This document shows positions 18,254-26,633 of a stretch of 37,060 bases of DNA, one piece after another. The stretch is from the NCBI GenBank assembly GCA_964401455.1, contig CAYNYI010000013.1, positions 1 to 37,060 of the forward strand, written 5' to 3'. The position numbers and the translations under genes were made by a program. The notes below the pieces were generated by a model. The model searched no databases and had not been told where the DNA came from. It saw only the letters and a program-made list of their open reading frames with translations. This stretch comes from CAYNYI01 sp964401455 (GTDB taxonomy: Bacteria > Fibrobacterota > OXYB2-FULL-49-7 > CAYNYI01). Every line of letters starts with the position of its first letter. Position 1 is the first letter of the stretch.

Positions 18254-19198
18254 TTACCCTTTCTTCTTTGCAAGAATTTCTATGCAATCACCTGCTTTAA
18301 AAAAGTTCAAAAATTTTGCAGGCGGATTTAAAAGCAAACGGGATATCATATTATCAGCAAGACCTTCAGAACTTTTTTTTCTTTTATTCCTGTTAAAAAA
18401 GATCTGTAAACTACCTGTAATACCTGGATAATACCCGCAATAGAGGACCTTTTTAACTTCAAAACCATGCTTTTCCAGAAAAATACTGAGATTTTTTACA
18501 TTATAATTATACGGATGAAAAGGAACCCCAAGATAATACCAGTACATTCCGAATATTTTATAAGGAAGAGAATCAGTGTTGGGAACTCCTATAAAAATAT
18601 CCCCATCCGGTTTTAGGATCCTATGAATTTCTTTCAAAGTTTCCCCAGGATTAACTAAATGTTCAAAAGAATGATTCAATCTTATAAAATCAAAAAAAGA
18701 ATCCTGAAACCCAGCCTTATTAACTACACCGTTGAAAACGTTAAGACCATCATCATTTGCTGCTTTTGCCGCCGGCTCGCTTATTTCAACTCCATATATA
18801 TTTTTATGACCCGAATTTCGTAAATTTCTCAAATATCCTCCACTGCCGCAGCCGATATCAAGGATTTTGTCCTCACTTTTATGGACCAGTTTATTTTTTT
18901 TGTTTCCATACAGGAAATTATAGATACTGCGCAGTAATTTTCTAAGACCGGATGAAATATACGGTGAAGATTTTGTGACTGAGCTTTTTTTGTAAGCATA
19001 ATAAGTATCTGTAGGATACATACGGTGGAGCTCGTCCGAAGAGATCATTGGGTTAAGAAATAATAAGCCGCAGTTATTACAGGAAAACAAATCATATAAT
19101 TTGTCAAAATGGCCATAATGCCTGTCGTAAGTGGTAAAGACTTTTTTAATAGAAGACGAACTGCATGCTGGACATTTATAGAACATATTATCTTTCAT
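18254..19198 (-). CDS. SAM-dependent methyltransferase with N-terminal zinc ribbon
   Basis: The protein has 314 residues: a Cys4 zinc ribbon (Cys9, Cys12, Cys40, Cys43), then a class I methyltransferase with motif I LDIGCGSGGY (113-122), a HSFEHLVNP block typical of sugar and ubiquinone methyltransferases, and a GVPNTDSL loop. ATG 19198 was chosen because the longer frame to 19264 overlaps the acetyltransferase gene; AAGG lies about 9 nt upstream of 19198. It probably O- or C-methylates a nucleotide sugar or lipid-linked sugar. It lies between the epimerase and the acetyltransferase with 4-nt spacers, suggesting that these three act on the same residue. Confidence 0.86.
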   Translation of the reverse strand: MKDNMFYKCPACSSSSIKKVFTTYDRHYGHFDKLYDLFSCNNCGLLFLNPMISSDELHRMYPTDTYYAYKKSSVTKSSPYISSGLRKLLRSIYNFLYGNKKNKLVHKSEDKILDIGCGSGGYLRNLRNSGHKNIYGVEISEPAAKAANDDGLNVFNGVVNKAGFQDSFFDFIRLNHSFEHLVNPGETLKEIHRILKPDGDIFIGVPNTDSLPYKIFGMYWYYLGVPFHPYNYNVKNLSIFLEKHGFEVKKVLYCGYYPGITGSLQIFFNRNKRKKSSEGLADNMISRLLLNPPAKFLNFFKAGDCIEILAKKKG

Positions 19199-19202
19199 AG
19201 AT

Positions 19203-19793
19203 TTAAACCTTTTCCCAAGTACCATTCTTTTTATTATATTTTCTAACCATTTTAGCCGGAACACCCGCTATTACACAATAATCCGGGTAAGTTCCAGAAA
19301 CAACCGAGTTTGCTCCGACAATATTATGTTTACCGAGTGTTGTACCCGGCAATATGACCGCATTGTTATATATTTTACAGTTTTCTCCAATATGAACAGG
19401 ATCCACTTCTAAAGGTTGTCTTTCTGGAGGCACTGTTATATCAACATAACAATGGTTTATATCCGTTATTGTAACATTTGCCGCTATCGCGGTATTTCTT
19501 CCAATATATACGCGTTGAGCACATGTTAAATGCAGATTCTGCTGTACACTTGAATAATCGTCGAATATTATTTCCGGAAAAAACTCTTCGCCCGCATAAG
19601 ATGAAATTCCTTCTATTCGTGCGAAGTTGCGTATAGTAACCTTTTTCCTCATTGTAACATATTTTGGGGTAAATCTCCACGGCTTATATATTTTTACACC
19701 AAAACTGATTTTAGAGCCTCTGAGGCTATAGAAAACATATGAATACAACTCTCTTAAAAGAATTATGATTTTTTTTAGTAATATAAAAAACAT
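19203..19793 (-). CDS. Hexapeptide-repeat sugar acetyltransferase
   Basis: This 196-residue protein is of the left-handed beta-helix family (WcaF/WbbJ-like). Isoleucine-patch hexapeptide turns run from about residue 90 to 180, with IGRNTAIAANVTITD, a His near residue 113 in DINHCY that fits the catalytic position, and IGENCKIYNNAVILPG. The end GVPAKMVRKY is typical of the family. It would use acetyl-CoA to O-acetylate, or less often N-acetylate, a sugar in the cytoplasm. It could stand in for the missing LegH acetyltransferase of the nonulosonate pathway, but the distance from that gene group and its length make O-acetylation more likely. It is followed by a methyltransferase gene after 4 nt. 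Confidence 0.85.
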   Translation of the reverse strand: MFFILLKKIIILLRELYSYVFYSLRGSKISFGVKIYKPWRFTPKYVTMRKKVTIRNFARIEGISSYAGEEFFPEIIFDDYSSVQQNLHLTCAQRVYIGRNTAIAANVTITDINHCYVDITVPPERQPLEVDPVHIGENCKIYNNAVILPGTTLGKHNIVGANSVVSGTYPDYCVIAGVPAKMVRKYNKKNGTWEKV

Positions 19794-19826
19794 TTTACTC
19801 TCAGTTTATGGTTTAATATTTCCGTA

Positions 19827-20702
19827 TTAAAATATTCCAATTTCAGAAAAATCATAATCTGTATACCTCTTTGCTATACAGATTACTCTTTCTATCTGTT
19901 CAGAAGACAATATTTTCTTGCCCCGCCCGGATCCGGATTTGGCACCTGCATTTCTGGGATTTCTGCTATGCTGTATTATAGTTTCGTTTAAAGAGTTTGC
20001 TGGTCTAATTTTTAAAAAATCTGAAATTTCAAGTATTTTGTTTTCTGTAGCGGCGGTGATTTCTGAGTAATTTACAAACTTTAAACTAATGTTCCCTTTT
20101 TTATAGATTTCTGTCCAGGAGACATAGAACTGAATTAACCACGGTACAGCATGGTCGACAATTAAGTCATACTGTTCTTTTTCTGTCATTTTAATAAATT
20201 TTTCGTTACAATAAAAAATCGGCATTATGCCATTTTCATATAGTTCTTTTTTACCCTCATACTTGGATATAAAATTAATTACAGCTTCTCTGATGCTGAC
20301 AATTGTATCAAAGATATTCCGCACTAATATGATAACTTTAACATTGTACCTGCTAATTAAATGGATATTTGAACCGGTCGCTTTAAAATGATGCTGGGCT
20401 ATGGTGTTATAAGGAATATTACGTATTATTTCAGGCTCAAAAAGATCCTGTTCGCTGCTTCCGTTTCTATATATCAGAAAAACTCTTTTAAGTTTAAAAA
20501 TATCCTTCAATAAATCTGTTGTAAAACTTGAAGAACTCCTTGGGAAAGAATTAACAATCACGGTTTCTCTATTTCTGAAAATGAATCCAGATAACCTGAA
20601 ATAACTAATTAAATAAATTGCGGGATAAGTTATAATATCACTAATTATAGTTATAGTCAATCTCTGTATTTTGCCGGCTGCATTTCTTAAACGTAAATAC
20701 AC
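19827..20702 (-). CDS. Sulfotransferase family protein
   Basis: This 291-residue protein has the two PAPS-binding landmarks of cytosolic-type sulfotransferases. The 5'-phosphosulfate loop is SFPRSSSSF (52-60), a variant of PKSGTTW. The 3'-phosphate site is LVRNIFDTIVS (126-136), with Arg128 and Ser136 in the expected places. A hydrophobic stretch near residues 15-40 may anchor it. It probably sulfates a hydroxyl of the glycan. GTG 20702 was preferred as the start because AAAAAGG lies 6 nt before it and it sits one base after the methyltransferase stop; an upstream TTG at 20720 would place the start inside that gene. A PAPS supply must come from elsewhere in the genome. Confidence 0.78.
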   Translation of the reverse strand: MYLRLRNAAGKIQRLTITIISDIITYPAIYLISYFRLSGFIFRNRETVIVNSFPRSSSSFTTDLLKDIFKLKRVFLIYRNGSSEQDLFEPEIIRNIPYNTIAQHHFKATGSNIHLISRYNVKVIILVRNIFDTIVSIREAVINFISKYEGKKELYENGIMPIFYCNEKFIKMTEKEQYDLIVDHAVPWLIQFYVSWTEIYKKGNISLKFVNYSEITAATENKILEISDFLKIRPANSLNETIIQHSRNPRNAGAKSGSGRGKKILSSEQIERVICIAKRYTDYDFSEIGIF

Positions 20703-20703
20703 A

Positions 20704-21684
20704 TCAATCCTTTTTAGCAAGAATACACCTTATATGATTTGCGCAACCGGCCTCATCTATAACAGGCTGTAAAGAATTAAACATACTACTCAATTGTTTA
20801 GATGCGTCTTCTTTACCCTGCCATTCATAAAAAGAAGCAATATCAGCAACATCCATCCCGGCAGTTTTGAGGCATTGTAAATGCATCCCGGCTTTTTCTG
20901 CCAAAAATTTTATTGAACTCTCATTAAAACATACCAGATGCTCAAAAGGTATAATCAAATTGCAATCCTTGCCCATTACTTCAAATCCAATTGAGTCATA
21001 ATTTGGCGTGTAAATAACCAGAACACCATTTTTTTCAAGAAAGTTTTTGCAATTCAGAACCGCCTTCAAAGGGTCTTCTAAATGTTCAATAAGGTCAAAC
21101 ATAGTTACAATATCAAACTTCTTTTCCGGATTCATGTCCGAAAGATCATCGGTAAAGACCTCTATTCCAAGCCTTTCGGCTGTCCATTCAGCAAGATGAG
21201 TACATATTTCCTGCCCGGATACATAACCGAATCGTTCCGCTGCTATATCCAGAAACCACCCGGTCCCGCACCCAATATCAATTAACGACAAGCTCTTTGT
21301 TTCTTTGGTAAATTGCGAGCTTATAAGTTCAACTCTTTCTTCGGCAAAACGTCTTTTCCTGTAATCCACATTGCTGTAATACAGTTCCTTGGCATCTCTG
21401 GAATAATCTTCGTTTGCGTACAAGTCCGGAACACGTACGGGTATTCGCCCGGAATAACACAAGCCGCAGTTCGCGCACTTTTTTATACATACATCTTCGA
21501 ATAGTTCTGATGAGTCGGCAAAACCACATAGCGGACAGGTATCAACATCTTTTAAGGAGGCATTTTTTATAATATTATCTGAATGCTGTTTGTGTATTTT
21601 CTTTAAATTCCGGAGAAAACCAGAGGGCCGCATCTCTTTAAGATCAATTTTCCGGTATTTCCCGATTATTTCTTTGTATCCCAT
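20704..21684 (-). CDS. SAM-dependent methyltransferase with zinc ribbon
   Basis: The protein has 326 residues. A basic N-terminal helix of about 45 residues precedes a Cys4 ribbon (Cys50, Cys53, Cys70, Cys73). The class I methyltransferase domain that follows has motif I LIDIGCGTGWF (134-144), a DLIEHLEDP block and a TPNYDSIG loop. The ribbon is the most compact of the four in the operon, with 16 residues between the cysteine pairs. Methylation of a sugar or lipid-linked intermediate is the likely reaction. One base separates its TGA from the GTG start of the sulfotransferase gene, so the two may decorate the same sugar. Confidence 0.85.
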   Translation of the reverse strand: MGYKEIIGKYRKIDLKEMRPSGFLRNLKKIHKQHSDNIIKNASLKDVDTCPLCGFADSSELFEDVCIKKCANCGLCYSGRIPVRVPDLYANEDYSRDAKELYYSNVDYRKRRFAEERVELISSQFTKETKSLSLIDIGCGTGWFLDIAAERFGYVSGQEICTHLAEWTAERLGIEVFTDDLSDMNPEKKFDIVTMFDLIEHLEDPLKAVLNCKNFLEKNGVLVIYTPNYDSIGFEVMGKDCNLIIPFEHLVCFNESSIKFLAEKAGMHLQCLKTAGMDVADIASFYEWQGKEDASKQLSSMFNSLQPVIDEAGCANHIRCILAKKD

Positions 21685-21701
21685 AGTAACCCTTATAAAA
21701 T

Positions 21702-23030
21702 TTAGAGTGATTCTAGGTATTCAGCTTCTCTACGAGAAGAATCAAAATATTTTATCTGAAATTTTATTTCTTCTTCCTGTTTTTTAATTATACTCGAATT
21801 ATATTCATTATCGCTCAATCTATTCAGAATCTCACTTTTAAGATCATTTTGTGATATTACTGATTCCGGTATTTTTTTAAAAAGGTCAGAAGGCGCTCCA
21901 TAAATTTTTTTAATGAGCTCTATAACAGAAACTCCGCATAAAAAAGCTTCAAAAGAAATATTAGACCGGGAAGCAATAAGAAATTTTGTTTTCCAGAGTA
22001 ACTCATCATTCTTATTCTCCCTGAAAATAACAGGCCTAATCTCATTATCATTTAATTTTTTTTCAAGGGTTTCTATCTTAACATTAGAACCAGGATGAGC
22101 TTTAAGAGCCAGCTGAAGCTTGGAAGAACCTAAAATTAATAAATTCCACACTTTTTTTGAAAGCCAAAACATATAGTCAAGAGTATCGGCTGAATTAAAC
22201 GCAACTGTCAGATATATTCTTTTTTCATTTCTAAAATCAGAACTTAAAAGATAATTAAACTTATCGGTACCAAAAACAAGCATTTGACTTTCTTTTAGAA
22301 CTTCTTTATAGTACTCTGTGCCAGCCATTCCCCATAGTACAATTTTATCCGAGAAAACAAACTTACTTATGCAATAAGGGGTCGGCTGTATTCCGTGATA
22401 ATGGGTTATAGTCCGAACACTAAAAGCTTTGGCGGCCTGTGTAAAAATTTGATCAAAATAGCATACATCGTCTACAGTAAGAAGAGCCTTGAGGTTCCTG
22501 ACCTTTTCCATTAAATTATATGCAAAATCGAGCAAATAGACAGCATCCAGAACTTGATTTTTCTCGGTTACCGAAAAATGTCCGAGAATTTTCTTTCTGT
22601 TACCATGAGGCGACAGGAAGAAAGGAATTTTCAGAAAAATACTTGAAACTCCCTGAGAGATATAATAATTATAAACGCTTTTTCTTAAAGTTACAATCAA
22701 TATATCCGACTTTTTTTTAATATTGCTGATCACTTTATCGTGGATACTGAAAACATGATAAGCTTTTAAATCCCACTCAAAAACAAATAAATATTTAATA
22801 TCTTGCAAAGAAACAAACAAACATTCTTCTTTGATAATATCAGATGAGTAGAAAAATCCGACAAAACATCTTAGTATATACTTACCGGATTTCCTGAAAA
22901 AATTCTTACCCCCGAACATCATTTTCATATACACAGTAGATATTATTAAAGACGAGAGATTAATATCCCTGTAATAAGCTTTGCTATCTTCTATATATTT
23001 TTTAATCTTTTCAAAAATTTCTTTTTTCAT
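21702..23030 (-). CDS. Putative GT-B fold glycosyl- or glycerophosphotransferase
   Basis: This 442-residue protein is not assignable to a named family with confidence. It shows a HYHG motif (210-213), KAHPGSN (310-316) and SNISFEAFLCGV (356-367), a pattern of two Rossmann halves. It recalls capsule transferases and TagF-like glycerophosphotransferases, where a histidine before glycine and an S-x-x-x-E-A block bind the nucleotide diphosphate. No signal peptide or clear membrane helix is present. ATG 23030 was chosen because the longer frame to 23081 overlaps the CBS-nucleotidyltransferase gene by 43 nt. It could add a sugar or a phosphopolyol side group to the repeat unit. Confidence 0.6.
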   Translation of the reverse strand: MKKEIFEKIKKYIEDSKAYYRDINLSSLIISTVYMKMMFGGKNFFRKSGKYILRCFVGFFYSSDIIKEECLFVSLQDIKYLFVFEWDLKAYHVFSIHDKVISNIKKKSDILIVTLRKSVYNYYISQGVSSIFLKIPFFLSPHGNRKKILGHFSVTEKNQVLDAVYLLDFAYNLMEKVRNLKALLTVDDVCYFDQIFTQAAKAFSVRTITHYHGIQPTPYCISKFVFSDKIVLWGMAGTEYYKEVLKESQMLVFGTDKFNYLLSSDFRNEKRIYLTVAFNSADTLDYMFWLSKKVWNLLILGSSKLQLALKAHPGSNVKIETLEKKLNDNEIRPVIFRENKNDELLWKTKFLIASRSNISFEAFLCGVSVIELIKKIYGAPSDLFKKIPESVISQNDLKSEILNRLSDNEYNSSIIKKQEEEIKFQIKYFDSSRREAEYLESL

Positions 23031-23038
23031 ATCACTGT

Positions 23039-24127
23039 CTAATAAATGTTTTCCCCGGTAAACTTTCGATACTCTTCCCACTGTCCGATATCAATAAAGG
23101 AATCCTCTGGAACAGTATACACACCTACACTCATTCGCATTTCTTTAAGCTTGCATATTAAGTCGGTAATATCATAGAACTTTTCTTCGGGTATCAATTC
23201 AAGCACGCCGGAATTAATTATATACACCCCGGTATTCACAGTATAATCGTTTTCGGGTTTTTCATGGATATCCTCGAGCGAGAAATCGTTGTTGACGCTA
23301 CACACTCCATAGGGTACTTTTATTCGCCTTTTTGCGGCAATTAATGTCAAACTAAACTTACCTTTCTTATGAAATCTCAAAGCATCCTCATAATCCGCGT
23401 CAACAATTATATCGGCATTCGAGAGGAAAAAGTCACCCGATATATCATTTTTCAGTTTATACATAGCGCCTGCAGTACCGAGGGGTTGCTTTTCTTCTAT
23501 GAATTTTATATCGCTCTGACTGCTTTCCTCAAAATAAGACTTAATTATTTTTGCTTTATGATTCACGGATATAAACACATCAGCTGCATTATACGCCTTA
23601 AATTTCTCAATTATCAACTCAATAACCGGTTTCCCTTTTATTGGCACAAGCGGCTTTGGCAATATATGGGTAAAAGGCTTCATCCTGGTGCCCTTCCCGC
23701 CCGCCATTATTACAAGCGGAATGGGGGCATTCCCCTTTAGAACACTCTTTTCTGTATTAAATTCATAGAGGAGTAGCTTTGTAATATCTGCAATTCCTAT
23801 TAAGTTTTCATTACTGATAACCGTAACAAGACCAAACCCATTCTCAAGGAACATTCTTTTCAATTCCTCAGAGCCATAATTTGACTCCTCAACAAAATGA
23901 TAATTTCTGTTTGCCACCAAAGAGACAGCTTCTCCAAGAGTATAACCTTTCAGAAGCGCTCTTCGTACATCACCATCCGTAACCACCCCTTTAAGCTTAC
24001 CGCCGTCTTCTATAAATGCAATCCCTTTTCCGTTTTCATTAATTGTCTGAAGAACAGTTTCCAGAGTACTTGATTCTTCTAAAAGGAATCTTTTTAAATC
24101 TCTTCCCCGTATAATATGATCATCCAT
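23039..24127 (-). CDS. ptmE: CBS-domain sugar-phosphate nucleotidyltransferase, PtmE-like
   Basis: The protein has 362 residues. Two N-terminal CBS repeats (about 10-125, with VVTDGDVRRAL at 49-59) are joined to a nucleotidyltransferase domain opening with the NTP-binding loop MAGGKGTRMKPFT (141-153) and LPKPLVPI. This arrangement matches Campylobacter PtmE, a glucosamine-1-phosphate guanylyltransferase that starts the GDP-linked legionaminic acid route. LegC, LegG, LegI and LegF homologues lie in the same operon, which supports that role. Other sugar 1-phosphates and other NTPs are possible. ATG 24127 fits the family start; an in-frame ATG at 24178 would overlap the upstream gene by 32 nt. 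No strong ribosome site precedes either. Confidence 0.78.
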   Translation of the reverse strand: MDDHIIRGRDLKRFLLEESSTLETVLQTINENGKGIAFIEDGGKLKGVVTDGDVRRALLKGYTLGEAVSLVANRNYHFVEESNYGSEELKRMFLENGFGLVTVISNENLIGIADITKLLLYEFNTEKSVLKGNAPIPLVIMAGGKGTRMKPFTHILPKPLVPIKGKPVIELIIEKFKAYNAADVFISVNHKAKIIKSYFEESSQSDIKFIEEKQPLGTAGAMYKLKNDISGDFFLSNADIIVDADYEDALRFHKKGKFSLTLIAAKRRIKVPYGVCSVNNDFSLEDIHEKPENDYTVNTGVYIINSGVLELIPEEKFYDITDLICKLKEMRMSVGVYTVPEDSFIDIGQWEEYRKFTGENIY

Positions 24128-24146
24128 ATATATATAAACTTTCTTT

Positions 24147-25541
24147 TTATGTATGCCGGAAACCCCGGAAAGTCTCATCGTTATTAATATATAGATTTTC
24201 CAGCAGGTTTTTATTTTTTAACCGTATTTTTTTATAGTAATTCTCAAGAAGAATACCGTTGGCTTCCAGAAGAGCTCTGTGAAATTCATCATCCGACATT
24301 TCTGTAAAATTAACTGTAAGTAAATCAGAATTGACATGTTTATTATCGTAAAAATCCGCAGTGTTCTTCAACAAACCCTGTTCTATTGCATGATAAAACA
24401 ACGGCGACCCTGGATATGGAGTAACCGGCCTTATTGTTCGCAGCTGCGCACCGTCATCATATTTTAAAAGGAAATCCACTCCCTTCATGAGAGTATCACG
24501 ACTCTCACCGATATTACCAAATATAATGTTAAAACCCGGTGATATGCCGGATTGCAGAGTAGCTTCTATACCTTTTAAAATCTGTTCTGTAGTCAGCACC
24601 TTATTCATATTCTTCAGTATCCGGTCATCAAAGGCCTCAATACCGTAATTTATAAAAACACACCCTGCTTCCTTCATCAGGCCGAGCAGGTCTTTTTGTG
24701 CAAAATTTAATCTTCCATTACAATACCACTTGATCTTAAGATCTGCCTTAATAAATGCTCTGCATAATTCTTCCGTTCTTTTCACAGAACTCATTAGCAA
24801 ATCATCTGCGAAATGGCAGTAAGTAATGCGGTACTCACTTTTCAGATATTTAATTTCCTCAATTATAGAATCCGCGGAGCGGGGCCGGAAACCCTTATCC
24901 ATTCTGTAACAAAAATTGCATCTAAACGGACACCCCCGGCCGGAAACCATAGGCATACAAAAATCACGGTTTGTACTCTTCGGTGATCTAAAAAGCCTGT
25001 AGTATTCAATAGGAAACATATCATAAGCAGGCATGGAAATAGAGTCTACGTTCTTTATAAGTTCTCTTTTTTCATTATGGATTACTTCACCGCCAGTTCC
25101 CCTGTAAGCAATACCACATACATCTTTCAGACTCTGTTTTTCCTTTATTCTTTCGGCAAGTTCGACTATCGTCAACTCCCCTTCACCTATAATAACACAG
25201 TCGGCCCCTGTACGTTCTATAAAAAACCCAGGATCAGCTGCCGGACCATGACCACCAAGAACAAAATAAGGCCGCCTACTAGAGTTATTTATACTTTTGG
25301 AAAGAGAAAGGATTTTTCTATATTGGTAATATCCCGCTATAATCCCTACACCAATTATATCAAATGGATCAGAATTGTCCAGGAATTCTTTAAGCTCATC
25401 ATCTGAATAATGATGTACGTCCTGATTCCAGATCTCCACCTCGAATCCTGCGCTCCTCAGAACCGAAGCTATATATGCCATTCCGATTGGAAAAAAGTGT
25501 ATATATGAATCGTTATCATATACTACAAGGAGAACTCTCAT
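24147..25541 (-). CDS. B12-binding domain radical SAM protein
   Basis: This is a 464-residue cobalamin-dependent radical SAM enzyme. The N-terminal B12-binding domain carries GGHG (96-99) and IIGEGE (117-122), and the radical SAM cluster motif is CPFRCNFC at Cys204, Cys208 and Cys211. It is the second protein of this type in the operon, and the two differ clearly in sequence. It follows the radical SAM/SPASM gene by 14 nt and precedes the PtmE-like gene by 19 nt. It may therefore C-methylate or rearrange a sugar of the nonulosonate branch. The substrate is unknown, and nothing in the sequence distinguishes methyltransfer from other radical chemistry. Confidence 0.88.
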   Translation of the reverse strand: MRVLLVVYDNDSYIHFFPIGMAYIASVLRSAGFEVEIWNQDVHHYSDDELKEFLDNSDPFDIIGVGIIAGYYQYRKILSLSKSINNSSRRPYFVLGGHGPAADPGFFIERTGADCVIIGEGELTIVELAERIKEKQSLKDVCGIAYRGTGGEVIHNEKRELIKNVDSISMPAYDMFPIEYYRLFRSPKSTNRDFCMPMVSGRGCPFRCNFCYRMDKGFRPRSADSIIEEIKYLKSEYRITYCHFADDLLMSSVKRTEELCRAFIKADLKIKWYCNGRLNFAQKDLLGLMKEAGCVFINYGIEAFDDRILKNMNKVLTTEQILKGIEATLQSGISPGFNIIFGNIGESRDTLMKGVDFLLKYDDGAQLRTIRPVTPYPGSPLFYHAIEQGLLKNTADFYDNKHVNSDLLTVNFTEMSDDEFHRALLEANGILLENYYKKIRLKNKNLLENLYINNDETFRGFRHT

Positions 25542-25555
25542 CTAAGTAGCCTTTC

Positions 25556-26617
25556 TCATTTCTTCTCTTTTAAATAACAAAACCCGCCGCAATAATCAGG
25601 ATAATTACCGTCAAGCATATCCTGCCGATACTTGATTGCGGCCTCACTGTTAAAAGCTACCTCGAACCCTTTAGAGGCATCAGCAAGTTTATGAAATTCT
25701 CGACGGCCGCAGTCGGTAATCCAGCCTTCGGTATCTATATAAGGATCTTCAAAACAAGTAAAACATATATTATGTTTACGTTTCAGCTCTATGATAGGGT
25801 CAAACCCAACACCCGCCGAAGATGGACTTGTCTCCCAGTTTAGTCCGTATTTCTTAATATCGGACTCGATTTTCAGAAGCAAAGTTTTATATTCCAGATC
25901 AGTTACTTTTCTAATATCTGTTCCCCGCAACTGTTTTGTCATAAAAAGCGGAATAGTGTGAATTAGTTTGATATTCTCAGCATTCTTAAGGGTTTCTACC
26001 AGATTCATTAACATTTCAAGATTAAGGCTTGAAACAACAGAATTTATCTGAATATCAAGAGGAGTATCAGCGCTTACAAACTCAATAACCTCAACAAGCT
26101 TATTTAAATCAACCCCCCTGTATTCGGTAAGAGACTCCATAGTGAATCCATCAACACTAAATTCTATATGTGTAAGGCCGGCCTCAATAAGTTCTGAGAT
26201 ATTTTCTTTTGTAACCAAAGTGCTGTTTGTAGTAATCTTGACATTATCAGTTAATTTTCTTACAGTTCTAACCGCTTCGGGAAGTTTGCCGTAAATAAAA
26301 GGCTCTCCTGTCCCTGCAAGATGAATCATCCTGAAGCGCCCTTTTGTATTATTTACGATCTTTTTCAGGACCTCGATGTCCATTTCTTTGTTTAAGATAT
26401 CCTTGAATTTTGGATCCAGACGGTAACACCATTTACAATTCAGGTTACAATATGTTGTAACAGCAACGGCTAGTCTTCTATAAGACATCGTGTCCTGATA
26501 ACAGTGAGGACTAGCGTCTTTCCCCAGAAGAAGTATTTCCATATATTTCAGCAGCCTGTCCGGCATGCCGTCAAAATACTTCATAAGTTCTAACATTTGT
26601 TTTTTACGCTCATGCAT
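25556..26617 (-). CDS. Radical SAM/SPASM-domain protein
   Basis: The protein has 353 residues: the radical SAM motif CNLNCKWC (Cys57, Cys61, Cys64), a GTGEPF motif (102-107), ITTNSTLV and SVDG in the barrel, then a C-terminal SPASM-type region with Cys285, Cys288, Cys303, Cys343 and Cys347. This domain usually binds auxiliary iron-sulfur clusters in enzymes that oxidise or epimerise peptides or sugars. ATG 26617 is preceded by AAAGG with 9 nt spacing; an upstream TTG at 26626 would lie too close to that site. It directly follows the nonulosonate synthase gene, so it may modify that sugar or its precursor. No small precursor peptide gene is present. Confidence 0.85.
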   Translation of the reverse strand: MHERKKQMLELMKYFDGMPDRLLKYMEILLLGKDASPHCYQDTMSYRRLAVAVTTYCNLNCKWCYRLDPKFKDILNKEMDIEVLKKIVNNTKGRFRMIHLAGTGEPFIYGKLPEAVRTVRKLTDNVKITTNSTLVTKENISELIEAGLTHIEFSVDGFTMESLTEYRGVDLNKLVEVIEFVSADTPLDIQINSVVSSLNLEMLMNLVETLKNAENIKLIHTIPLFMTKQLRGTDIRKVTDLEYKTLLLKIESDIKKYGLNWETSPSSAGVGFDPIIELKRKHNICFTCFEDPYIDTEGWITDCGRREFHKLADASKGFEVAFNSEAAIKYRQDMLDGNYPDYCGGFCYLKEKK

Positions 26618-26633
26618 ATAAATCAACCTTTAC

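Noticed and set aside
7468..26617. Radical SAM/SPASM genes as part of a peptide natural-product cluster
   Set aside because: No small precursor gene, peptidase or peptide exporter lies nearby; all neighbours are glycan genes.
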